This document shows, one piece after another, positions 11,289 to 21,735 of a stretch of DNA of 64,000 nt; the first letter of the stretch is position 1, and the number at the start of each line of letters is the position of its first letter. Both the position numbers and the translations under genes were made by a program. The notes beneath the pieces are model-generated. The model was not told where the DNA came from and ran no database searches. It saw only the letters and a list, made by a program, of their open reading frames with translations. The stretch comes from Nemertoderma westbladi (lineage: Eukaryota > Xenacoelomorpha > Nemertodermatida > Nemertodermatidae): positions 39,084 through 103,083 of the forward strand of contig JAUCBJ010007163.1 of NCBI GenBank assembly GCA_032718475.1. Reading direction: 5' to 3'.

Positions 11289-14200
11289 ATGTCTGATACT
11301 AAGCAGAACCTGTCAGACAGTATATTAGATGTAACTATCTGCGACTCAGATAGGGGTGTGGAACCGTCTAGATCTAAGTTCAGTTCACCTCCTACTGTGA
11401 GGAAGGTCATCCCTCCTATAGTAATATCAGACCCTAGGCTAATCCAACACCGTAGGTCTATCATCGGTACTCGGGCCCAAGTTAAGCGGGATCAAGAAGC
11501 AGCTGTCAAACAGCAGCAACCTCCTAGCCAAGAACCTAGTTCTCAGCGGCCCGAGAGCTCCAGTAATTCGGATACTGTTGAGCTAACGCCCGAACGCGGA
11601 GCGAAGATAGCGGATACGGTTTATTCGGATCCCCTTCTCATCCTTCCTGCAGCCGTACTCGCTGGGGTATTGATTGCGGTAGAGGAACACCAGATTGATT
11701 GGGCGAGATATAAACAAACGACCAAGGACAGTTATGCGGGATATACACGGGAAGAATTGAAGTCTATTGTCGAGTCGCAATGGAGCTTTCCCGGACCCGG
11801 ACTACCGTTTGACTTATCGGAAGCTGCTTGGGAAGACATACACAGGATGGGAGTAACAAAGGAAACCATCGATCCAGCTGTATGGAAGAGGTCAGCAGCC
11901 GGATACGTGCAGGGATTCTTCAGCTCTATGGAGCGATTAGAAGAACAACTGTTTAGACAACCACAAGGACCTCAAGAGCAGGGAGAGCTGCTTTATCAAG
12001 TTAGAGAAAGAATTCTAAGAATCAGACTAATCTTATCTGCCTTTGAGGAGGCTTCGAAAAGAAAGCAAGACACGTCGTTGCAAGTTGCCGTAAAGACTTG
12101 GTTACAGCGGGTGAGTCTCCAAGTTCAAAGAGCTGCCCCATGGAAATCGCAGTTAGATGAGCGCTCAACACTTGGAGAATCCACAGACGCTACCTTTTCC
12201 CAAGTGGAAAGTGAAGCGACAGCAGAGAAACCACATAAGAGGGATGCTATTGACATCTATCTGTCAGACTATCAACGTTTTGTAGGGGACGAAGAGTTGA
12301 GAAGACGGCTGGATGGACTTAGCCCTAATAGTGAAGGAGCCAAGCTTGTGTTGGACGCAATCGATGCGGATAGGTTAGCTGCGAACCAAGCTAAATTTGA
12401 TGAACAACTCCGCATCACTAGAGTACAAGAAGAACAAGTAAAGAAAAAACGTATAGAAGACAGAAAGAAAGCGGCAGTAGCAGCGGCAGAGGCAGAAGCG
12501 GAAAGAAAAGCAGCCGAAGTGGAAAGAAAAGCAGCAGAGGCAGAAGCAGAATGGAGAGCAGCTGAAGAGACCACCCAACTAGAGTTGGAAAATCTCCAAG
12601 AGAGGCAAGACAACATCAATAAACAATTAACAGCTAGTAATATGCAGATGATGAATCGATCTACTTCCAAAAGACAGGGATATACATCATCTGAGGAAGG
12701 CGATACCACCGATGCTGAAGGCGGAGGAAATAGATCTCGTCTAAGCAGACGTAGAAGAACATCTCACCGTCAGAAATTGCCTGATTTGCCCCCAGCTGTT
12801 AAAAGACAACTAACTAGCGCAGGCTTAGGTAGTACAGAACCCACAGACCAAATAATTAAAAGAGAAAGACTCCCTACTATAGTAAATGAGCCTGAAATAA
12901 TTAGGCCTGTTCTTGAAATCACCCCTTCGGTGATAGAGACACCTGTGCTCCCTGAACCTACCTTTAAATTCCCTTTACACAGCACCAAATTATCCTTGCC
13001 TAGAGGAGCAGCCCCTGAAACAGTGTCGGTCCTGGACTCCGAGCGAAATATAAAAGATATATCGCCCGTAGTCCCTTGTCTGCCCGCTACGACGTTGGGG
13101 GATCCCGCTTCGGCGGTTGATTGGGTAGACGAGAGACGGCGGGGGATGGACATTCTCCTCGGAGAGATGAAGGAGAATCGAGTGCGCTCCTCCCAACAGG
13201 TCCGAGAGTTAGAAGGGACTGTTCAACATTTAAAGGGAACCGTAAAGGAAAGTAGGTTAGAGTTGCAAGAAGTGCAGCAAAGTATCGCGCTAGAACGCGA
13301 TAAATTAGTAAATTTACAAAAGGGTATACCACCACCCTCTGTAACAATGTGTCAGCCCGTTAGGTCTGAAGTATCTCATGCGCAAGGTGTGGAGCCTACA
13401 CGCATCTATACTGCTAGCGAAGTGGAAACTCCTATAGTAAACCCTATTAAGAGTAATTATAAACCTGTTGACAATGATATCCCATATAGACTTGATAATA
13501 ATCCGAGAAATTTATATACCGATAACTCGATATTAAATAACACGATGGCCCAAGAAAATTTCACGCGTCAAATGGCTAGAACCGAAGCCCGTCAAGCGGT
13601 AAAGGTGGGAGAGATCGCCAAGTTCAATGGAGATGAGATGAAATGGTTACCTTTTAATGAATATTATAAAGATAACATACAGAACTCTGTGTTGTCTAAT
13701 GGAGAGAAACTTAGATTCCTCATCGAGTGCTTGGAAGGATCTCCCAAGTCAATGGCGTTAAAGTTTATTGGACATCCAGACGGATTAAGACAAGTTTGGG
13801 ATACACTAAACATCAGGTATGGTAATAGGAATAACATAGCTAAATATTTGTATGCAAAATTAGTAGCGCCCCGAAAGTTCATTAGCAGCGGGATAATACA
13901 GTTTTCCGATGAGATTCAAGAGATCTGTAGACAATTAGATTGGCTAGGTAAGTCTCATGAGTATCAGAGTTCTATGGTTATTGGAGCTGTGGCTTCTACT
14001 TTACCGAAGGGTGGAGTAGGTACACGATGGGATAAGAAAGTGTTATATATGATGGAACAACAACGACGAGACCCTACCATGGCTGATCTCATGTCATTCT
14101 TGGATGGAGAAGTGAAATTACAACTCCTAAAGCAGTCCAGAGAGAAGACACCGGAAAACAAGATAAGTGAGAAACCCGTTTCTAGGAGAAAGGTAACACC

Positions 14201-14531
14201 AGTGTGTTATACCGACGACGGCGAAAGCCAGACTTCTCAAGGAGAGGACAGCGGGAAAGACACTGAAAGATCTTATTATGTCAATAAAACGCCGAAAGAT
14301 CAGGTAAGTAAATTCAAGTCTCGAACCAATGACAGGAGAGAACCGTTAAGAAAAACTCCTCCTACGTCTCCTAAGAGAATTCAGGTAAGAAAGCCCGAAG
14401 AAAGAACGAGTGTGCACAATGTTATTCAAAACAAGGTAAGTAACATCAAACTGAAATGTGTGCTATGTGACGGGACCCACCGTTTGAATATGTGTGATGA
14501 ATTCCTAAAGAAATCATTAACGGAGAGATGA
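11289..14531 (+). CDS. BEL/Pao Gag (N-terminal part of gag-pol)
   Basis: The first in-frame ATG is at 11289. The N-terminal half is long, hydrophilic and unusual, with an Ala/Glu/Lys-rich coiled-coil-like stretch near residues 377-450 and a basic segment near 485-500. A BEL gag core (DUF1759-like, with VGEIAKFNGDEMKWLPF near residue 772) follows. The first zinc-knuckle-like cluster CVLCDGTHRLNMC lies near residue 1056. The ORF stops at TGA 14529-14531, but the next codons in the same frame continue the expected sequence (WDKRLCYNCL), so the stop most likely replaces an Arg codon. Readthrough cannot be excluded. The product would assemble the particle that packages the element RNA. Confidence 0.85.
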   Translation: MSDTKQNLSDSILDVTICDSDRGVEPSRSKFSSPPTVRKVIPPIVISDPRLIQHRRSIIGTRAQVKRDQEAAVKQQQPPSQEPSSQRPESSSNSDTVELTPERGAKIADTVYSDPLLILPAAVLAGVLIAVEEHQIDWARYKQTTKDSYAGYTREELKSIVESQWSFPGPGLPFDLSEAAWEDIHRMGVTKETIDPAVWKRSAAGYVQGFFSSMERLEEQLFRQPQGPQEQGELLYQVRERILRIRLILSAFEEASKRKQDTSLQVAVKTWLQRVSLQVQRAAPWKSQLDERSTLGESTDATFSQVESEATAEKPHKRDAIDIYLSDYQRFVGDEELRRRLDGLSPNSEGAKLVLDAIDADRLAANQAKFDEQLRITRVQEEQVKKKRIEDRKKAAVAAAEAEAERKAAEVERKAAEAEAEWRAAEETTQLELENLQERQDNINKQLTASNMQMMNRSTSKRQGYTSSEEGDTTDAEGGGNRSRLSRRRRTSHRQKLPDLPPAVKRQLTSAGLGSTEPTDQIIKRERLPTIVNEPEIIRPVLEITPSVIETPVLPEPTFKFPLHSTKLSLPRGAAPETVSVLDSERNIKDISPVVPCLPATTLGDPASAVDWVDERRRGMDILLGEMKENRVRSSQQVRELEGTVQHLKGTVKESRLELQEVQQSIALERDKLVNLQKGIPPPSVTMCQPVRSEVSHAQGVEPTRIYTASEVETPIVNPIKSNYKPVDNDIPYRLDNNPRNLYTDNSILNNTMAQENFTRQMARTEARQAVKVGEIAKFNGDEMKWLPFNEYYKDNIQNSVLSNGEKLRFLIECLEGSPKSMALKFIGHPDGLRQVWDTLNIRYGNRNNIAKYLYAKLVAPRKFISSGIIQFSDEIQEICRQLDWLGKSHEYQSSMVIGAVASTLPKGGVGTRWDKKVLYMMEQQRRDPTMADLMSFLDGEVKLQLLKQSREKTPENKISEKPVSRRKVTPVCYTDDGESQTSQGEDSGKDTERSYYVNKTPKDQVSKFKSRTNDRREPLRKTPPTSPKRIQVRKPEERTSVHNVIQNKVSNIKLKCVLCDGTHRLNMCDEFLKKSLTER

Positions 14532-15141
14532 GAAGTCATGTGGGATAAGCGGTTGTGTTATAATTGCCTCAGACAAGGACACCAACAGCGAACCTGTTAC
14601 TCTGACACGAGGTGTGCAAAGTGCGGTGCAAAGCATCATATCTTGTTTCACACTGAATTCGAGCGAAACAGCCAGGGTCAGGTGAGTGATTCCGAATTAC
14701 ATGTCCAATTCAGTGATGTGAACGACACTGACCAAAGTTCTGAGATGGAAGGATTCTATACGGACGAGTTCTCCGACGAAAACGAATCCTGTTACATGAT
14801 AAATACCGCAGTGTATCAAGCACTCATGTATGAAAAAGACCCAGACAGCGACCTCACCCTAACTACTTCTGATCAACAACCATCTTGGAAAGCGCCAACT
14901 TCCAATGTAGGGATCCGAGAATTTCCTGTAGTCCAGTTACGGGTCCACGGACCTCAAAGGAGTTATATAGTAAATGCCCTCCTTGACTCCGGTAGCACAG
15001 GAACATTCATCGACAAAGAACTAGCCGAGGACATCTTTGCTGGACAACCCAAATACCGAACTAAGCTAAACATGTCAGGAATAATGCAGGTTTGGAAATC
15101 TACAGTAATAGCGGATTATTACGTAGGTGCGTTGTCCACAC
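14532..15141 (+). pseudogene. BEL/Pao gag zinc fingers and protease N-half
   Basis: This is the same frame as the upstream gag, beyond the TGA. It begins with zinc-binding clusters LCYNCLRQGHQQRTC and CAKCGAKHH. An acidic linker follows, then the retropepsin active site ALLDSGSTGTFI near 14980-15015. The reading frame is cut at 15141 by the LINE, inside the protease domain. An in-frame ATG at 14538 could in principle start a separate product. Joining to 18749 restores a continuous protease frame. Confidence 0.85.
15136..15141 (+). other. Target-site duplication, left, of LINE in BEL
   Basis: CCACAC here recurs at 18743-18748 on the other side of the LINE. Both sit in the same codon phase of the BEL protease frame, which supports them as the two copies of the original target. 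Six bases alone would be weak evidence; the frame restoration makes it convincing. Confidence 0.8.
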
Positions 15142-18100
15142 TCTTATGTCTCCTCTCCACGATCTAGAGGCCTAATCGCTAAACTCTGTCTTCTGTCTCT
15201 GGCTGGGGATATTGAGACCAACCCAGGACCCAGCAGGACGCGGGCCCCGAAGATCAACTGTCCCGTCTGTCAACGAGGAACAAACTCTCGGAGTAAGATC
15301 GTCCAATGCGAGAGTTGTGACACATTTGTACATTTAAAATGTTACCGTAGGAAACGCAGTAATTTATTCTCCACCAGAAACAATCTTGAACCAAGTTTTC
15401 TCTGCAATAGCTGTATTTTTACCGAACTTCCCTTTCATGATACAATTTTAGAATCAGAAACCGACGATTCATTTCTCACATCGCCTCTACAAACTCCAAG
15501 TGATGCTGAGAGTGAAACTTTTAATTTTTTTAAGAAAAAAGGTCTGCATTTTTTGCATTTAAACGCACGATCTCTGCTTCCAAAACTTTCCGAAATTCGT
15601 ATTTTAATCAATAAATCCAACCCAGCAGTTTTAACAATCTCTGAAACTTGGCTCGATGATAGTGTTTCTGATGGAGAAATTTATATTGATAATTACGTAG
15701 TTTTACGTAAGGATAGGGACAGACACGGTGGTGGTGTCTGTACTTACATTCGATGTGATTTAGCTTTTAATAGTAGGGAAGATTTAGAGACTTGTGACGA
15801 AGTTTTACTGGTGGAACTTTTACTTCCTAAAACTAAACCTATTTTAATCGGTACTTTATATCGGCCCCCTAAACAATCAGATTTTTTGCAAAATTTTGAA
15901 AAAACAATTTTATGTAATCTTAGGTCAGACTGTGAAATATATTTCTTAGGTGATTTTAATATCTGTTACCATCACAAAGCATCCCCCATCTGTAAACAGT
16001 ACCAAAGTATTTTAAATTTGTTTGGTTTAAAACAAATTATTCGAGATTCTACCAGAATTACCAGTAAAACTTCTACTTTACTAGATCACATCCTTTGTAA
16101 TAATACCGATATTATTTCTCAATCTGGGGTTTTACCTATAGGTCTAAGCGATCATATTATAGTTTTTTGCACAAGAAAGACACAAAAATCTTTTTTCGGG
16201 GATCATAAAACAGTAACAGTTAGGTCTATGAAAAATTACAGCAAGGAACGCTTTTTAAGTTTGTTAGTTAATTCTGACTGGGAACCCTGTTTTAAGGCCG
16301 CTGACATTAACCTTGCGTACACTGTTTTTAAAGATATTTTTAAAGGCACTTAATACTGTAGCACCAATTAAAGAAATTAGTCTTAAACAACGCACTGAGC
16401 CCTGGATGACCTCGGGTATTCTTAGTAATATCAGAGAAAGAGATAACTATTTGTATAAATTTAGGAAATACCGTGTTTTAGCTGATTATAATAATTACTG
16501 CAAATATAGAAACCTTGTCCAACGGGAAATAAAAAAAGCTAAATCTGAATATTTGTACAACAAAATAAGTGAGAATAAAGATAATCCTAAAAGTCTATGG
16601 TCTACCCTAAAATCTTTAGGTTATAAAAACCTTAAATCTAAATCGAATATTGTTCTGCAAGATAACGGTGAGCTGATTCATGATCATACTCTAGTTAGTA
16701 ATTTATTTAATAATTATTTTACTAATGTTGCCTCTAATTTAGTTAAGAAGTTACCGTTATCAAGTAATAAATATAGTATAGGGTCCGAAACTCTAAACAA
16801 TTTTTATTTAGAAAAGTTACAAAATTCAGAAAAGTTATTTTTAAAACCCGTTTCTGAGGATTTCGTTTTTAAAAATCTACTTAGCCTATCAGCCTCAAAA
16901 AGTACCGGTCTAGACCTAATACCTGCCCGTTTTCTTAAGGATGGTGCTGAAGTACTTAAAGTGCCTATTACTTTTATTATTAATTACTCTATCGTAGATA
17001 ATGTAGTACCAGACGAACTGAAATTAGCTAAGGTTGTTCCTCTGTATAAAAATAATAGTAAAGTAGAACCCTGTAATTACAGACCTGTTAGTATCTTAAG
17101 TATTGTATCTAAAATTTTAGAACGTTCTGTTTTTCTACAGCTGGAGGCACATCTTAGTAGGCTAAATCTGATCTATGAACTTCAGTCCGGTTTTCGTAAA
17201 TCATATTCTACAGACACCTGCCTTATTAACTTAACTGATACAATTAGATGTAATAATGCAAAGGGTTTATATACTGGTATGGTAATGTTGGACCTACAAA
17301 AGGCTTTCGATACTGTAGATCACGAAATTCTGCTTGGTAAGTTAGGCCTGATGGGTGTAGGTTCTATAGACTGGTTCAAGTCCTACCTGTCAGACAGAGG
17401 TCAAACTGTAGTCATTAGCAAATCGCAGTCTACTGTACAAGAGATTACCTGTGGTGTACCGCAAGGTAGTATATTAGGTCCTCTGCTTTTTGTATGCTAT
17501 GTAAATGATATGATAAGTAGTATAGGTCCCGATTTTAAACTCATTTTATATGCCGACGACAGTGCTCTTATTTTCTCTCATAAAGATCCTATCCATATTT
17601 CCCAAAAGTTAAGTGCAGTTCTAGAATCCTGTAATGAGTGGTTGGTTGATAATAAGCTATCCATTCACTACGGTAAGACTGAAAGTATTTTGTTTGGTTC
17701 CAAAAGAAAGTTAAAGAAGGTAACTAAGTTTGAAGTCACTAGTAATGGACATAAGATTGAAAATAAAAAGGAAGTTAAATATTTAGGCGCCACATTGGAT
17801 AACTGCTTATCAGGAGAAAGCATAGTGAAAAATATTTTCTCGAAAGTTAACAGTAGGCTTAGGTTTCTATACAGAAATAAAAATAGTTTAAACACCGACT
17901 CCCGCAAGTTACTTTGCTCTTCTTTAATACAGTGTCACATGGACTATGCGTGCTCTTCTTGGTATGAAGGCTTAACCAAACAGCTTAAATGTAAATTACA
18001 AGTAGCTCAGAATAAAGTAGTACGATTTATTAAAGACTACAAACCTAGGCACCACCTAACTCCAGATGACTTTTCTGAATCTGGACTACTTAACTTAGAT

Positions 18101-18418
18101 AGTAGAGTTAAGCAGCTACGCCTTAACCATGTGCATAAAGTGTATAATGGTAAATGTCCCAATTACCTAAAACAAAAATTCAACAGAGTACGCGATACAC
18201 ACTCTTACAGTACCAGAGCTAGTGCTTCAAACTTCTACCTCCCGAATTGTAAATCCTTTGAATCTGATACTTTCTTTTTTAACGGTATTAAAAATTGGAA
18301 CGCTCTGCCTAATGAAATTAAAAACCTAGATAATCAACATTCTTTTAAATCTGCAGTTAAATCTCATCTCCGTGTGCAATGTAAAAATAGGTACAATAGT
18401 CCTACAGTAAGTTATTAG
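15142..18418 (+). pseudogene. LINE ORF: 2A-like, PHD finger, endonuclease, RT (one frameshift)
   Basis: The frame is open from 15142 without an ATG. LCLLSLAGDIETNPGP (to 15231) is a hydrophobic run plus a canonical 2A-like ribosome-skipping motif. A Cys4-His-Cys3 PHD-like finger covers about 15262-15413 (CPVCQRG, CESCDTFVHLKC, CNSC). The endonuclease spans about 15545-16190 (LHLNARSLL, ISETWLD, GDFN, LSDH). Near 16330-16345 one base is gained or lost in a T/A run, and the frame shifts to the RT ORF ending at 18418. RT blocks include [35 protein letters not shown] and YADD near 17548. With the frame restored this is a typical CR1/L2-type ORF2. The shift could be a real mutation or an assembly error. 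Confidence 0.88.
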
Positions 18419-18742
18419 TTTATTAATTATTTACTATTTATACTGTAATTACGTTTTATAATAAATTGTTCTGTACATTACATCTTTATCGTTGAGTCGG
18501 GCATTGTCACGCTCTCGGTAAAGTTGTACATGTACATAGTGTAATTACGTTTTATATTGGTTTTAGGTTAGCGTAGTGTAATATTGTATTTGTAACCAAA
18601 TAACATAAAGGACCCCCTTGGAAATAAGCTGCAAAGCTTTAGGGGTAATCCTATATGTTATGTTGGACAATACCTTTATACCGGTACATTGTTTGGTGTA
18701 TTTGTTATTGTTTTTACATAATGTATAAATAAATCTATCTAA
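18419..18742 (+). other. LINE 3' UTR
   Basis: Non-coding tail of the LINE. A matching segment follows the RT fragment at 27322-27640, and an inverted copy is present at 49399-49512. Conservation of this tail across copies is expected because the element RT recognises the RNA 3' end for target-primed synthesis. It ends without a long poly(A). Confidence 0.8.
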
Positions 18743-18748
18743 CCACAC

Positions 18749-21735
18749 CCCAGGATGAACTAGGAGAACATAGTATAAGGTCAGTAAAAATGGTGGCGAT
18801 AAAGAACTTCGCTACCAGCCAAGTGGAACCTTATAACTGGGATGAGGACGATTTCACCCAGCACCTTAAAATACCTAGATTCAACACCGATTACCCTGGA
18901 GTGCAAATACTCATCGGTCAAAACGCGCATGAAGCGCTCGAGACATTGGAGAAACGGCCCGCTCAGCCGCAACCATTACAAGCTTATGCGGGAAGAACCA
19001 GAGTGGGTTGGTACTTTACTGGCCCTTCCCGTAGAACTCTCATGGAAAGATTACCGAAAGATCAGGTATATCAAGTACGAGAATGGGAAGTTGAGAACAG
19101 TGAGTTAGACGATCCAACTGAGGGAACTCCATACTCCTCAGACAACGACGATATACACCAACTCTTCGATGAGGAGAATACAATAGATCTCCTTACGGAA
19201 AACGAGACTTGGCAAAACCAAGTAAACTTATGTCAGCTCATTCGTCCATCGGAACGAGACGACTATAATGACGAACTGAATGACGTCATTGAACGTTATA
19301 ATGCCAAAACTCGGGATGAACACGCCGTACGATTCTTTACTCAAGAGGCTGTAGAGCCCAATTCGTACGATAAGGCCCTATCGGTAGAAGAAGAAAGAGC
19401 CAAGCAGATCCAAGAGACAACTACCCGTTTTCTGAAAGATCAAGGTAGATATGAAATCGGTTTACCTTTCCGAAAGCGAGAACCAAAGTTCATCAACAAC
19501 AGACCCTTGGCGGAGAAAAGAATTGCTCAACTACATCGACGCCTTACGGCAAATTCTTCAGCTAAAGAAATGTATCAAACGCAGTTGAAGAAATTCATTA
19601 GCAAGGGATATGCGGAGCGAGTACCGGAAGAAACACCTATAACTGAGAGAACGTATTATTTAACTCACCATTACGTTCCCAAACCCGGTAAACCTCACGA
19701 GGTACGAGTAGTGTTTGACGGCTCCGCCCTCTACATGGGCCAATCCCTTAATTCCGAATTGTTACCCGGACCCAACTTACTCCAATCCTTGTTGGGAATA
19801 CTTTTAAGATTAAGACAATATTCAGTTGCTTTCGCCTCAGATATAGAAGGCATGTTCTTACAAGTCAAGGCACTGGATAGGGATCGAGATAGCCTACGAT
19901 TTCTGTGGTGGCCTGAAGGAGACCTCAACCAGAAACCGGTGGAGTACTGGCTGACCATCCAGGCTTTTGGAATAATCTCAAGCCCTTCAAACGCCTGTTC
20001 AGTGGTGCGCACCACTGCGGATGACAATCGGGAAGCCTTCTCTAAAGAGGTGATCGACAATATCAAACGAGACATATACATGGACGATAATCTAAAGTCC
20101 CTTCCATCAGTCGAAGAAGCCATTGATGTCGCTAAAGGAACGGTAGAGTGTTTAAAAGGAGGTGGATTTCGATTAACTAAATTCACCAGCAACTCCCGTG
20201 AGTTTCTGGAATCGATCCCGGTGGAAGATCGAGGAACTAAAGACTTAGACCTAATCAAAGATGATCTTCCAGAAACCAAGACACTTGGTTTGAAATGGGA
20301 CACCGAGAGGGATATCCTGTTTTTCCAGCTAAAACAGCGAGATAATCCAGTTCGAACTAAACGGATTTGTTTAAGTATCCTGAGCACTTATTTCGATCTA
20401 TTGGGATTTATTAGCCCAGTTATATTAATTGCTCGGAGTTTAGTACAACAAATGTGGCTAGAAAACCACTCATGGGACGATCCACTTAAGGGAGAATTAT
20501 TAAAGAAGTGGATGAAATGGGAAGATTCTTTACCAGCCATCGAGAACTTTATAATTTCCCGTTCATATTTTGGTCATGTTCTCCCTATGTATTCCTATCA
20601 ACTCCATGTGTTTGGAGACGCCAGCGATATGGGAATAGGTATAGTAGCCTACCTAAGAGTGGAAACTCCAGACGGAATCAAGGTTGCCTTGGTTACCTCT
20701 AAGGCATTGATAAACAACAAGTTGAAGGTTCCTCGAGCGGAGTTAAAAGCGGCTCTATACGCTACAGCCATCGGTCGGAATGTAACGGAACAGATCGATT
20801 ATCCATTGGAGAAAACTGTCTATTGGACCGACGCTTTACTCGTGTTGGAGTATATAACCAATGAAGTCTGTCAGTTCAGCGTCTTCGTTACCAACAGAGT
20901 AGCCATTATACTTAGTCGCACGACGATGGTCCAATGGAGACATTGCCCCGGAACGATCAATCCAGCCGACATCTCCACAAGAGAGGGAGCAACTCCACAA
21001 GAACTGGTAGATACTTCAGACTGGTTAGGTGGACCCGACTTCCTGTACAAAGAAGAAGAAGAATGGCCTCCTCATCTTACTACAGCAGAGATTAGACAGG
21101 CCAAGGGAGTGGAGAAAGTTAAACCTAAAACTCGGGCGAGTAAATCGAAGTTATTTAAACCTATGGTAGACCTGTCCGTACTATATACTTCCGGAGACGA
21201 CGCTTTGGATCAGAAACCCACAGCCGCAAACAAGCAGGTTATGGAAATCCGTGAGAAGGATTGGAAATCTGGAATACCAGACGTTTCGCAAGGACTTTCA
21301 CCTCTCCTGCAGAGAGCAATACATCACTACAGTTCCTGGAATCGGCTCTGTAAAGCCGTAACATATTTAAAACGATGTTTTCATCATCACTACTCCGGGA
21401 AGAAGACCAATAGTGATACAGCTCCACTGACATCGGTGCAAGTCCATGTTGTTAAAGATCTTCCCAAATATAAGATATCCGACAGGTTTCTGAAGGAGAA
21501 GATCAGTTATCAGGAGCATGAAGAAACCAAAAAACAGATGCTGAGACTCCTGCAATGCTATGAGGATTCCAATAAGTATTTCCTGTTGTTGAGAAATCCA
21601 CAGATGCGCTTAAGGGATCGTTTCTCTAGCACAATGATAGATGGGTTGATACGTGTTGGAGGAAGATTAACGAATTATCCTTTGACACTAAGTTTCCCAT
21701 ACTCATTAGAAATCTTGAAATACAAGTCAAGATGA
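18749..21735 (+). CDS. BEL/Pao Pol: protease C-half, RT, RNase H
   Basis: The frame continues from the interrupted protease (TPQDELGEHS at the junction; ILIGQN near 18910, a conserved BEL protease end). The RT has VVFDGSALYMGQSLN near 19710, FASDIEGMFLQV near 19840 and the catalytic YMDD at 20076-20087. RNase H follows with FGDASDMGIG near 20612 and downstream acidic residues (ELKAALYA, WTDALLVLEYI). A linker leads toward the integrase finger, but the frame ends at 21735. An internal ATG at 18790 is not a natural start; it lies 41 bases past the LINE junction. The RT and RNase H parts look intact. Confidence 0.9.

Larger units (their letters stand above)
15142..18742 (+). mobile_element. CR1/L2-like LINE inserted in BEL pol
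   Basis: A non-LTR retrotransposon of 3601 bp in the same orientation as its host. It encodes a 2A-like peptide, a PHD-like zinc finger, an endonuclease/exonuclease/phosphatase-fold nuclease and a reverse transcriptase, then has a 3' UTR of about 320 bases ending in an AATCTATCTAA tail. The 5' end is probably truncated because no in-frame ATG precedes the 2A motif. Sister copies lie at 26425-27649 (near identical), 52297-52660 (decayed) and 49399-49512 (3' UTR, inverted). Confidence 0.92.

Noticed and set aside
12272-12709. Minus-strand Ser/Ala/Phe-rich frame of 145 codons
   Set aside because: Antisense of the Ala/Glu/Lys coiled-coil part of BEL gag.
19731-20387. Minus-strand frame of 218 codons
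   Set aside because: Antisense of the BEL reverse transcriptase.
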